From Methylotenera sp. (lineage in GTDB: Bacteria > Pseudomonadota > Gammaproteobacteria > Burkholderiales > Methylophilaceae), in the NCBI RefSeq assembly GCF_029946165.1, contig NZ_JAQSDZ010000008.1:1-64000 (forward strand): a stretch of DNA of 64,000 nucleotides, given 5' to 3'. Of this stretch, positions 1 to 8,067 are shown in pieces. Position numbers and translations under genes: made by a program. Within the stretch, counting starts at the first letter, position 1; every line of letters begins with the position of its first letter. The notes beneath the pieces are model-generated. The model had not been told where the DNA came from. It made no database searches and saw only the letters and a program-made list of their open reading frames with translations.

Positions 1-1336
1 CCCTTGAATTAATGCACTCAAACTGCATTTACACAGAATTATTTACAGGCTCCGAAAAGTAGTAAAGCAAGGTACAGTTATTTATTCAACCGTTCGACCT
101 TATCTCCTTAATATAGCTGTAATTGATGAGGACTTCTTGCCTGAGCCTATTGCTAGTACGGCATTTGCAATTATTCATCCATATTGTTCAATGCCACCAA
201 GGTATTTTCTTTGGTTTTTTCGTAGCCCTGTATTCGTTCGTTATGTCGAATCAGTTCAAATGGGAATTGCATACCCTGCTATTAATGATGGTCAATTTTT
301 TTCCGGATTGACTCCCCTGCCACCTCTAAATGAACAGCACCGCATCGTCGCCAAAGTGGATGAGTTGATGGCGCTATGCGACCAATTGGAAGCCCAACAT
401 AACAACGTCGCAGAAGCTCACGAAAAGCTCGTGAGTCACTTGCTAGGCACCCTCACTCAATCGCAAAATGCAGAAGATTTTAGCGCTAACTGGCAACGCA
501 TCAGCGCGCATTTTGATGTGCTATTCACCACCGAAGCCAGCATCGACGCCCTTAAGCAAACACTGCTCCAATTGGCTGTGATAGGCAAACTGGTTCCGCA
601 AGACACAAACGATGAACCGGCCAACGAACTCCTAAAACGCATACAAGCCGAGAAAGCCAAACTGATCGCAGAAGGCAAACTCAAAAAAGAAAAACTGCTT
701 GCACCGATAAGTGAAGATGAAAAACCGTTTGAACTGCCGAAGGGTTGGGAGTTTGCAAGATTACATAAACTTGGGAAGTTGGAAAATGGTGATAGAGGAA
801 AGAACTATCCCAATAAAGATGCTTTAGTTCAAGAAGGCGTTCCATTTGTAAACGCAGGCCATTTAGTTAATGGGTTTGTGAATAAGTCTGAAATGACTTT
901 TATAACAGACGAAAGATATAGTTTATTGAGTGGCGGAAAGTTTACTGAAAACGATATTTTATTTTGTCTTCGTGGTTCGCTGGGAAAATGCGCAATCGTG
1001 AAGGGCATATCTAAAGGCGCAATAGCTTCATCATTAGTAATTATCAGAGTTAACTCTAATATCCACTTAGATTACTTCTACCATTATTTAATAAGTAACT
1101 TGCTTATGCAAAGTGTCAGAAAATACGATAATGGAACTGCGCAACCAAACTTGTCCTCGACTGATTTAGCAAAATTTGTTTTACCAATACCACCAGTTGC
1201 TGAACAACACCGCATCGTCGCCAAAGTCGATGAACTCATGGCGCTGTGCGACCATCTCAGCACCCGCATTCAACAAGCCCGCCAGCAACTGCAGCTAATT
1301 GCCGATGCGCTGGTGGCGCAGGCGGTGACAGCCTAG
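1..1336 (+). CDS. hsdS: Type I restriction-modification specificity subunit HsdS, 5'-incomplete or frameshifted
   Basis: This is the DNA-recognition subunit of a type I restriction-modification enzyme, which would work with HsdM and HsdR lying left of the window. The frame is open from base 8 to the stop at 1334-1336. The conserved helical segment NEQHRIVAKVDELMALCDQ occurs after the first target recognition domain (about 332-393) and again near the C-terminus (about 1201-1253), as expected for the two spacer helices of HsdS. A complete second recognition domain lies between them. Only about 110 residues precede the first helix, so the first domain is short. An in-frame TGA sits at 5-7, and the first 57 bases read openly in another frame, so the gene is either frameshifted near base 50-60 or 5'-truncated. 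Family identity is firm; intactness is not. Confidence 0.85.
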
Positions 1337-1371
1337 TAAATCACAACAGATAACTTTGGAAACATATTATT

Positions 1372-2340
1372 ATGAAGCATAAAAGTCGGCTACTTGCTCC
1401 GTCAATCATTCCTATTTCATTATGGGACCCAACAAGGGATGTTTTAAAGCTGCCAGCATTAATATCAGATACTTACATCAACCTTGTAGATACAATGGGA
1501 TTGCGTGAACTTGGTACTACTCGTGATCCGAAGTCCGGCCCAGTTGGTGGAATATCAAAAGAAAGTACTGAACAGCATTTTGCTCAAGCTTTTGACGGAT
1601 CTGCTGCGCGAGCATTGTTAGCACTATTAGATCCAAAACTTGAAGCGGGGTCGACCTCAAATACATTTATTCGATGTACTGCTGGAAATCGCATCAGTTT
1701 AACTGATGCTCCATGCGGAGCAGGTGCCGCTTCATTTACATTTTTATCTGCTTTGGCAGAACTTAGAGCTGAGAAAATTCTACCTAGGTTACCACTTGAT
1801 GTTCATCTAATTGGTGCAGAGCTGTCCATTCATGCTAGAGAGCTTGCCGCAAATATTCTTGCTCAAATAAACCCATCACTCATAGAACAGGGGATTTTTG
1901 TAAGCTCTGAATTTGTATCTTGGGATGTAACTAATCAAAATAGTAATACTGATTTAGTAACGAAGTGTATTCAAACATCCACCAAATCAGATTACAAATT
2001 ACTTGTAGTAGCAAATTTCAGTGGTTTTCTAGAAAGAGAAAGCAAGAGAAAGGATGCGAAGAAACAATTGGACGAACTTTTTCGCTATGCATCAGGAGAA
2101 CGTAGTTTTGCATTATGGATTGAACCACATATGAATTCTGCCACCTCTGGAGGTGGTTTGCTTTCATGGATTCATCGACAATTTACCACCATTTGGAAAG
2201 GTTTTGGTACTACGGAAGTTAATGGTGAAGATGAAAACTCATATATTTCAGAATCTCGCTTCCTATTACCTTTACAGCCATCACAAACTGCCAGGGTAGG
2301 CCTCGCGGTTGTCCCAATAATACTTGATAGAAAATCATGA
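1372..2340 (+). CDS. Class I methyltransferase-fold protein coupled to a reverse transcriptase
   Basis: 322-residue protein that I cannot assign to a named family. Its middle reads as a class I SAM-dependent methyltransferase fold. Strand 1 with a glycine-rich loop is SLTDAPCGAGAASF, strand 2 ends in an acidic residue (HLIGAELS), strand 3 is FVSWDVT, strand 4 is LLVVANFSGFL and strand 5 is FALWIEPHM. No N6-adenine NPPY or cytosine PCQ signature is seen, so a DNA methylase is not implied; the substrate is unknown. GGAAA lies about 10 bases before the ATG. The stop overlaps the start of the next gene by 4 bases (ATGA), so it is probably co-translated with the reverse transcriptase as its partner. 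It could equally be a degenerate methyltransferase used as a scaffold. Confidence 0.65.
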   Translation: MKHKSRLLAPSIIPISLWDPTRDVLKLPALISDTYINLVDTMGLRELGTTRDPKSGPVGGISKESTEQHFAQAFDGSAARALLALLDPKLEAGSTSNTFIRCTAGNRISLTDAPCGAGAASFTFLSALAELRAEKILPRLPLDVHLIGAELSIHARELAANILAQINPSLIEQGIFVSSEFVSWDVTNQNSNTDLVTKCIQTSTKSDYKLLVVANFSGFLERESKRKDAKKQLDELFRYASGERSFALWIEPHMNSATSGGGLLSWIHRQFTTIWKGFGTTEVNGEDENSYISESRFLLPLQPSQTARVGLAVVPIILDRKS

Positions 2341-4073
2341 AACATCAAAGTCCAGAAACCTTTGCAATTCGCACTGTGAACCAATACAGGCGACGTGATG
2401 TAATGCCATATATCGGGCTTCGCTATTATCTAGAAAATACAGCAGCACGCTCAGATAATTGGGCTAGAGATGTTGCTGTAGATCTTGTAATTCATCGAAC
2501 TATTCCAAGTTATCTCAAGATTAACCATTTCAAAGATATAGATGAAAGAGGTCGGATTGGACATCGAGAAATGTTTGTTCCTGGGCCAAATGAGGCTCTA
2601 TCGGAAGCGGTTTTAGTTAATGAATGCGCCCTTAGAGGCGGCCCATTTGCGCTTTCCAACCAAGTATTTAGCTACATTCCTGCTAGAGATGGAGATGCAT
2701 CTGGAATATTTAAGCACTATATGCACGGCTTAAAAGCACGACATGATGCAATTTCAGATACTTGTCGAAAAGAGCCGGATGCGATTGTTAAATTTTTTGA
2801 TATTAAACGTTTTTATCCTTCAATTTCTATTGAAACAGCAAGTAAAGTTTGGACCAAGTCGTCCGAAGAAGCTGGATTAAATCCAAGATTAAGTGAGTTA
2901 GGTACAAAGCTACTTTTTGATCATGGAAATGTAAATCAGAATCAAAAAGGCAAGCTTCTAACTGGACCAATGTTTAGTCATTTGATTGGCAATCTTGTTC
3001 TAGGAAAGGTGGATGAAGCTCTTACAAATGCTCCCGCGCGATACTTCCGTTATGTAGATGACGTTGTGCTTATTGGAACAAAAGAACAGGTCAGACTATC
3101 TGCAAACCTTCTGAAAAGTCTTCTTAATGACTTAGAGCTGGAGCTGCACGATGAGAATTCGCACAAAAGTTTATTAATTAGTTCTTCTGATTGGATGAAG
3201 GGCGAACTTGACTTCACTGATAGTGGTAATAAGGTGTCATGGATGACGCTAGTAGGTGATCTAAAACGACTTCTACTCTGGTATCCAAATCACACAGCAG
3301 AAATGAAAGATGCCTTTATATCTGAGGGATTTAGAATGCCATTACCTGACTATAGTGGCGCAATAAAAGATGCCGGATTTCTATCAAGTTCAAGCCGGTT
3401 GATTAAGAAAACATGGTTCTGTAATAAAATTCGAAAAATTACTCCAGCCAGCATATTAAATCAGGCGCGCATACTTAGAACTCAATATGACTCGGAGCTT
3501 GTAGAGCTTATAGATCAGCTATCAAATGCAAAAGGGTTCTCTGCCAAGCGCATATTACCGAAAGTGAGGTACCGTATTGGGCGCCTTGCCTATCTTGCGA
3601 CTCCAGATAGATTAATTGCAATTACAGACATAGTTTCAGCAATACCTGCACTGTACTTTCAGTCTGAGGTTACACGTGCGATAGGCACAGGTAATATTGA
3701 TAACGTAATTGCCTTGGGTACTAATGCAGCACAAGCTATAGCTCAACCGATGCGAATGTCATCCCAAAAAATAAAACTTTCTAGAGTTCCCAAAAATGAT
3801 GCTGAAATGCAATCATTGGCAATTATTGCAATGAACGGTGTGTCCATTGACGTGCCATCTTCCGATCAAAATAATCACGAGCTATTTGAATTTGCAAAAC
3901 ATGGAGCGAGCGAACAGTTAATGCGAAGTTCTGATGCCTTTATACGGGAACTTGCATGTCTTCATGGACTCAGCAAGTCTAGACATACCGATATATTTGA
4001 CAGCGCATTCGATGAGGCAGAAGATTTTGCACTTGATGCAATTGATCAAACTCAATCATCTTTGTCATTATAA
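2337..4073 (+). CDS. Reverse transcriptase, probably defence-associated (unknown-group type)
   Basis: 578-residue protein with clear reverse transcriptase motifs. Motif A is FFDIKRFYPSI with Asp155, motif B is GPMFSHLIGNL (about 210-220), and the catalytic box is YVDD at residues 239-242 (bases 3051-3062). The polymerase region takes roughly the first 330 residues. A helical C-terminal region of about 250 residues follows, with no maturase, X or endonuclease domain that I can see, which argues against a group II intron. No neighbouring msr/msd-like RNA was recognised, so it is not an obvious retron. Its partner is the methyltransferase-fold protein it overlaps by 4 bases, and hsdS lies just upstream. 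That context fits the UG/Abi or DRT group of antiphage reverse transcriptases. The exact class cannot be decided by eye. Confidence 0.85.
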   Translation: MKHQSPETFAIRTVNQYRRRDVMPYIGLRYYLENTAARSDNWARDVAVDLVIHRTIPSYLKINHFKDIDERGRIGHREMFVPGPNEALSEAVLVNECALRGGPFALSNQVFSYIPARDGDASGIFKHYMHGLKARHDAISDTCRKEPDAIVKFFDIKRFYPSISIETASKVWTKSSEEAGLNPRLSELGTKLLFDHGNVNQNQKGKLLTGPMFSHLIGNLVLGKVDEALTNAPARYFRYVDDVVLIGTKEQVRLSANLLKSLLNDLELELHDENSHKSLLISSSDWMKGELDFTDSGNKVSWMTLVGDLKRLLLWYPNHTAEMKDAFISEGFRMPLPDYSGAIKDAGFLSSSSRLIKKTWFCNKIRKITPASILNQARILRTQYDSELVELIDQLSNAKGFSAKRILPKVRYRIGRLAYLATPDRLIAITDIVSAIPALYFQSEVTRAIGTGNIDNVIALGTNAAQAIAQPMRMSSQKIKLSRVPKNDAEMQSLAIIAMNGVSIDVPSSDQNNHELFEFAKHGASEQLMRSSDAFIRELACLHGLSKSRHTDIFDSAFDEAEDFALDAIDQTQSSLSL

Positions 4074-4116
4074 TTGATAGCGCAATATAAATAGCTGTTC
4101 TTGAAAAGCATTAATA

Positions 4117-4160
4117 CAATAGTCGTACTTTTTGAGCCCTGTAATTTACACGTACTATTG
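4117..4160. other. Imperfect hairpin just downstream of the reverse transcriptase
   Basis: CAATAGT at 4117-4123 pairs with ACTATTG at 4154-4160, and CGT can extend against ACG with one bulged base, leaving a loop of about 25 bases. There is no T-run, so it is not a classic terminator. It could be part of a structured RNA linked to the reverse transcriptase, or chance. Confidence 0.3.
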
Positions 4161-4275
4161 CATTCAGTCAGATTACTGTCTTATTTAGGCTATATTTTAT
4201 TGAACACTAGCAATAAGTTCTATAACAACCTAAAAAAAATAATAACAAATGTTGCAAATGAAAATCCGGCATATT

Positions 4276-4416
4276 AACTTACAACTTATGATGCTGCACA
4301 CACAATAATCGCAAGTTATGCCCTCTAAATCTTTCTAAATAGTTGCTAATCGCAGCTTATGCCAGCCTCAATCGCAGGTTATGCTACCCGAATCGCAACT
4401 TATGCCTCATCCAACA
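4276..4416. repeat. Cluster of TnsB-site-like direct repeats; probable end of a Tn7-like transposon
   Basis: Four 16-base repeats of the form AATCGCARSTTATGCY lie at 4307-4322, 4348-4363, 4370-4385 and 4391-4406, with a degenerate fifth at about 4276-4291. The last three are 22 and 21 bases apart, about two helical turns. Read on the minus strand, the outer edge is 5'-TGTTGGATGA followed by GGCATAAGTTGCGATT. That is the canonical TGT terminus, then a short gap, then the first transposase site, as in Tn7. The inferred outer edge is 4416, with ACGTA (4417-4421) a possible target duplication. On this reading the island at 1-4416 is cargo. The other end and the transposase are not in the window, so this remains an inference. 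Confidence 0.55.
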
Positions 4417-4743
4417 ACGTAAACCGAATATGCCTCCCTCGAGAGGGTCACAAGCATTTACTCTCATCACAAATTAAATAAGTCAAACAACCATAAGCCC
4501 AATATGTACTTAAATTAATAAATATTTTTTGAAAGGCTTAGAGCAAAACTTATTCTCCTTATAATTTGCATTTCTTGATGGTTTAAAGGAAAAATCACAA
4601 GTTTGCTCACAAATTATTTCTAACCCCTTGATTAACCTTATTTGTGTAATCCATACATTGCACACAAAAAATCCTATCTATGAATGCAAAAACCCAGACT
4701 TTGCTGAATCCTACAACAATTTACTCAATTGTTTAGCTCTGCA

Positions 4744-5448
4744 TTACCCACACTTACTTTCACCACAATTCAAACAAGTTAAACACCCATCCATTACTAT
4801 CGAAGCCTTGGTATTACACTTATTACAAAGCTGTGCGCCTTTTGGAAAACCTTCCGCGCTCATTTCTTCGCCTGATTTTGCGTGTTTATCTAAATACTCG
4901 GCTTTTTTCTCATCCACTAATTTTTGTTGGTGTTGATCTAAACCTGGTCTTTTCAACATGCCGATTTCTTGCAAGTGTTGCTCAACCACTTCGCCGATTT
5001 CTGCTACCAAACTAGGCACAAATTTGCCGCCTTTTTTAAAGTAGCCGCCACTTGGTTCAAACACGCTTTTAAGTTCTTCTACCAAGAAAGTGACATCGCC
5101 ACCTTTGCGGAACACTGCAGACATCACGCGTGTTAGCGCAACAATCCATTGAAAGTGCTCCATGTTTTTGGAGTTGATGAAAATCTCGAACGGACGGCGA
5201 TGCTCTTGCGGTGTGCCTTCGTTCATCATCACGTCATTAATGGTGATATAAAGCGCATGCTCAGTCACTGGTGTTTTGATTTTGTAGGTGTTGCCTACAA
5301 GTTTGTCTGGGCGGCTTAGTGGCTCGCCTAGTTGGATAATTGTAGCTGCGGTATCTTTTTGCGCTTGTGCATCTGCCACTGCTTTGGCTTTATCTTCTTC
5401 ATTAACTAGCTTGTAGCCAATGATTTTCTTTTCAATTTTAACTGCCAT
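4744..5448 (-). CDS. nrdJb: Small subunit of split class II ribonucleotide reductase (NrdJb)
   Basis: 234-residue companion of NrdJa, which lies directly upstream on the same strand. In some proteobacteria, for example Pseudomonas aeruginosa, the B12-dependent ribonucleotide reductase is split into NrdJa, holding the catalytic barrel, and NrdJb. The C-terminus carries the redox cysteine cluster CNKCNTKASIVMDGCLTCLN followed by CGESKCG. This is expected to re-reduce the active-site disulfide and take electrons from thioredoxin. The central part resembles the TSCPD-type domain. The gene is separated from nrdJa by 88 bases occupied almost entirely by a REPIN-like palindrome, but the same orientation and shared function suggest one transcript under the NrdR boxes upstream of nrdJa. 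Confidence 0.88.
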   Translation of the reverse strand: MAVKIEKKIIGYKLVNEEDKAKAVADAQAQKDTAATIIQLGEPLSRPDKLVGNTYKIKTPVTEHALYITINDVMMNEGTPQEHRRPFEIFINSKNMEHFQWIVALTRVMSAVFRKGGDVTFLVEELKSVFEPSGGYFKKGGKFVPSLVAEIGEVVEQHLQEIGMLKRPGLDQHQQKLVDEKKAEYLDKHAKSGEEMSAEGFPKGAQLCNKCNTKASIVMDGCLTCLNCGESKCG

Positions 5449-5467
5449 TTTGTTTTCTCCTTTTTTG

Positions 5468-5535
5468 GTAGGAGCGGCTTGTAGCCGCGAATGATTGTTT
5501 AATCAGATTGTTTCGCGGCTACAAGCCGCTCCTAC
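5468..5535. repeat. REPIN-like extended palindrome between nrdJa and nrdJb
   Basis: The left arm GTAGGAGCGGCTTGTAGCCG and the right arm CGGCTACAAGCCGCTCCTAC are exact inverted copies flanking about 28 bases. Each arm is itself an imperfect hairpin (AGCGGCTTGTAGCCGC). This is the arrangement of paired REP sequences mobilised by TnpA-REP proteins. A second copy of the family lies at 47619-47690. In the transcript it could shape mRNA stability between the two reductase genes. Confidence 0.75.
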
Positions 5536-5536
5536 A

Positions 5537-7702
5537 TTAAAACTTGCCGTAATAGCCTTCTTTTAGGGCATCGTACAGATTAGCCGCTGAGTGAATCTCA
5601 CCATCGTACTCAATCTCTTCGTTGCCTTTTACTTCTAGCTCGGTGCCATCGTCTAGCGTGAATTTGTAAGTGGTGTTTTCTAAATCTTTTTCTGTCACCA
5701 ACACGCCTTGGAAGGCTTCAGGGTTGAATCTAAACGTTGTACAGCCTTTTAAGCCTTTATCGTAAGCGTATAGATAGATGTTTTTGAAGTCTTCAAAGTC
5801 ATAATCTGTTGGCACGTTAATGGTTTTTGAAATTGAGCTATCAATCCATTTTTGTGAAGCGGCTTGAATATCTACGTGCGCTTTTGCCATGATGGTTGAA
5901 GAATCCAAGAAGTAATCTGGCAACTGCTCTTCTGGTTTGTCACTAAACGGCATGGCATTTGGGTTTACCAACTCGCGGTAAGCGAGCAACTCATAAGAGA
6001 ATACATCGACTTTCTCTTTAGATTTTTTGCCTTCACGAATCACGTTACGTGCATAGTGGTGCGCGAATGATGGCTCAATACCGTTACTTGCATTGTTTGC
6101 CAATGAAAGTGAGATTGTGCCAGTTGGTGCGATTGAGCTGTGATGTGAGAAACGCGCGCCCTTAGTGGCTATTTGATTACGCAAACCTTCTGGAAACTGC
6201 TGCATGTAGCGACTGTATTTACCGAGCAAAACTTTACCTGCAATTTTTTGGCCCACTTTAATGCCATCTGCCGCCATTTCTGGACGTTTTGCTAGCATAT
6301 CTGCGGTGACTTCGAATTTCTCGTCCATCAGCGGAGCTGGGCCTTTTTCTTCTGCCAATTGCACGCCTACATTCCAGCCTTCTTCGGCCATCACGCGAGT
6401 GACTTCATCGGTGAATTTAAGTGAATCTTCTTCACCGTATTTCATTTTCATCATGGTGAGGCTTGAACCTAAGCCTAAATAGCCCATACCGTGACGACGT
6501 TTACGCATAATCTCGTCGCGCTGTTGCTGCAATGGCAAGCCATTGATTTCAACCACGTTATCTAACATACGCGTGAAAATCGCGACTACTTCACGGTATT
6601 CTTTCCAATCGAAATGCGCTTCGTTAGTAAATGGGTTTTTCACAAAGCGCGTTAAGTTAACCGAGCCTAACAAGCATGCGCCGTAAGGGGGCAATGGTTG
6701 TTCACCGCATGGGTTGGTGGTGCGGATATTCTCACAGAACCAGTTGTTATTCATTTCATTTACGCGGTCAATCAAGATAAAACCTGGTTCAGCAAAATCG
6801 TATGTGCTGGACATAATCACATCCCATAACCTGCGAGCTTTAATCGTTTTATACACGCGGCAGGCCACTTTTCCAGCATCTACGCCATCTAATTTAGTGA
6901 GGTATTTACCTTTAACTGGCCATTCACGCCACACCACTTGGGTTGCATCGTTGGTATTTAAGCCATCAATAATCGCTTCTTTTTCTGTTACAGGGAAAGC
7001 GAGTTTCCATTCGCTGTCAGCTTTTACCGCTTCCATGAATTCTTTAGTGATGAGGCATGACAAGTTAAATTGGCGTAAGCGACCATTTTCACGTTTGGCT
7101 TTAATAAAGTCAGTCACATCTGGGTGTGAAATATCAAAGGTTGCCATTTGCGCACCACGACGGCCACCCGCGCTAGACACGGTGAAACACATTTTGTCGT
7201 AGATATCCATGAATGACAGCGGGCCACTTGTGTAAGCGCCAGCACCAGCCACAAATGCGCCTTTTGGACGCAATGTTGAGAACTCGTAACCAATACCGCA
7301 ACCTGCCTTTAGCGTTAAGCCAGCTTCGTGCACTTTGCCTAAAATATCATCCATGCTGTCTGAAATTACGCCAGACACAGTACAGTTAATCGTTGAAGTA
7401 GCAGGTTTGTGCTCTAAAGCACCGGCGTTTGAAGTAATACGGCCTGCTGGAATAGCACCACGGCGCAATGCCCATAGAAATTTTTCATGCCACTCAGCAC
7501 GTTTGTCTTCTGTGGTTTCAACATCGGCCAAGGCACGAGCAACACGCGCGTACGAAGCATCGATATCAGCATCTACATATTCACCAGATTTGGTTTTTAG
7601 GCGATACTTTTTATCCCAAATATCTAGCGATACAGCCTGAATTGGAATTTCTTTTTCAGAGTCTGCTTTAGACTTGCTTGCTGATTCGACTGCTTTTAGC
7701 AT
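5537..7702 (-). CDS. nrdJa: Adenosylcobalamin-dependent ribonucleotide reductase, catalytic part (NrdJa)
   Basis: 721-residue class II ribonucleotide reductase that converts ribonucleotides to deoxyribonucleotides with adenosylcobalamin as radical source, so it needs no oxygen. The sequence shows the barrel cysteine loops NCTVSG and NPCGEQPLPPYGACLLGSVN and the late loop SIAPTGTISLSLANN. The protein ends without the redox cysteine tail; that tail is on NrdJb, so the enzyme is split. GGAGAATC lies a few bases before the ATG. A NrdR box pair sits about 115-165 bases upstream. No class I nrdAB is seen here, so this may be a main source of dNTPs, although other loci cannot be excluded. Confidence 0.93.
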   Translation of the reverse strand: MLKAVESASKSKADSEKEIPIQAVSLDIWDKKYRLKTKSGEYVDADIDASYARVARALADVETTEDKRAEWHEKFLWALRRGAIPAGRITSNAGALEHKPATSTINCTVSGVISDSMDDILGKVHEAGLTLKAGCGIGYEFSTLRPKGAFVAGAGAYTSGPLSFMDIYDKMCFTVSSAGGRRGAQMATFDISHPDVTDFIKAKRENGRLRQFNLSCLITKEFMEAVKADSEWKLAFPVTEKEAIIDGLNTNDATQVVWREWPVKGKYLTKLDGVDAGKVACRVYKTIKARRLWDVIMSSTYDFAEPGFILIDRVNEMNNNWFCENIRTTNPCGEQPLPPYGACLLGSVNLTRFVKNPFTNEAHFDWKEYREVVAIFTRMLDNVVEINGLPLQQQRDEIMRKRRHGMGYLGLGSSLTMMKMKYGEEDSLKFTDEVTRVMAEEGWNVGVQLAEEKGPAPLMDEKFEVTADMLAKRPEMAADGIKVGQKIAGKVLLGKYSRYMQQFPEGLRNQIATKGARFSHHSSIAPTGTISLSLANNASNGIEPSFAHHYARNVIREGKKSKEKVDVFSYELLAYRELVNPNAMPFSDKPEEQLPDYFLDSSTIMAKAHVDIQAASQKWIDSSISKTINVPTDYDFEDFKNIYLYAYDKGLKGCTTFRFNPEAFQGVLVTEKDLENTTYKFTLDDGTELEVKGNEEIEYDGEIHSAANLYDALKEGYYGKF

Positions 7703-8067
7703 GGATGATTCTCCTTAACGGTAGACTGTGCGTTAATTATTAGATGTTTACGCTAAGTCTGTGATTTACAATTAAAAACTTTTATTCTTTTTGTATTCTC
7801 GTGAAAAATACTCGGCTAAACACTATATGTTGTGTCTAGAGCAGCAATTTATGCCTTTATTTTGTGTACGTCAATAGTAATTTTTATGTATCTTTTTGCA
7901 CCATTTCGGGGAGTATTTTTGACGAATGAGGCCTGTATTTGCATTGAGGTACGGTGAGCAATAACTCACGCGTGTTTTCCTAGGTTAAAAAAATATAAAA
8001 TAAATTTCTCGCATTTGCCTTATGTTTATGCGTGTAAGCATTAGACAAAAACAACAAGGATAGTTTT
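7703..8067. other. 365-base divergent regulatory region between nrdJa and waaA
   Basis: This region holds the NrdR boxes at 7820-7867 and otherwise only AT-rich DNA that must contain the nrdJ and waaA promoters. I see no cobalamin riboswitch B12-box and no small gene. Confidence 0.6.
7820..7867. promoter_or_regulatory. Tandem NrdR boxes upstream of nrdJa
   Basis: ACACTATATGTTGTGT at 7820-7835 matches the known NrdR box ACACWATATATWGTGT at 15 of 16 positions. A weaker second box, TGCCTTTATTTTGTGT at 7852-7867, starts 32 bases later, the spacing usual for NrdR box pairs. NrdR is the ATP/dATP-sensing repressor of ribonucleotide reductase genes; the site implies dATP-responsive repression of nrdJa-nrdJb. 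Confidence 0.8.

Larger units (their letters stand above)
4074..4743. other. 670-base gene-free stretch at the island/core boundary
   Basis: No convincing coding sequence is present; the small plus-strand frame at 4628-4936 mostly runs antisense to nrdJb. The stretch holds an imperfect hairpin at 4117-4160, the transposon-end-like repeat cluster at 4276-4416 and about 330 bases of AT-rich DNA from 4417 to 4743 in which I see nothing further. Confidence 0.6.

Noticed and set aside
332-1253. Direct repeat in hsdS as a mobile element
   Set aside because: The repeated DNA encodes the two conserved spacer helices of HsdS and is explained by gene structure.
2337-4073. Group II intron maturase or retron reverse transcriptase
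   Set aside because: No maturase or endonuclease domain, no intron RNA ends and no msr/msd-like inverted repeat were seen; the gene is in an operon with a methyltransferase-fold gene.
4276-4416. Short CRISPR-like array
   Set aside because: Repeats are only 16 bases and imperfect, the gaps are 5-25 bases and uneven, and no cas genes are near. Spacing fits transposase sites better.
4628-4936. Plus-strand ORF of 102 codons
   Set aside because: More than half lies antisense to the conserved C-terminus of nrdJb, and the rest has no ribosome site or recognisable pattern.
6714-7202. Plus-strand ORF of 162 codons inside nrdJa
   Set aside because: Entirely antisense to conserved nrdJa motifs; a shadow frame.
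7703-8067. Cobalamin riboswitch upstream of nrdJa
   Set aside because: No B12-box-like core was found; the visible signal is a NrdR box pair.
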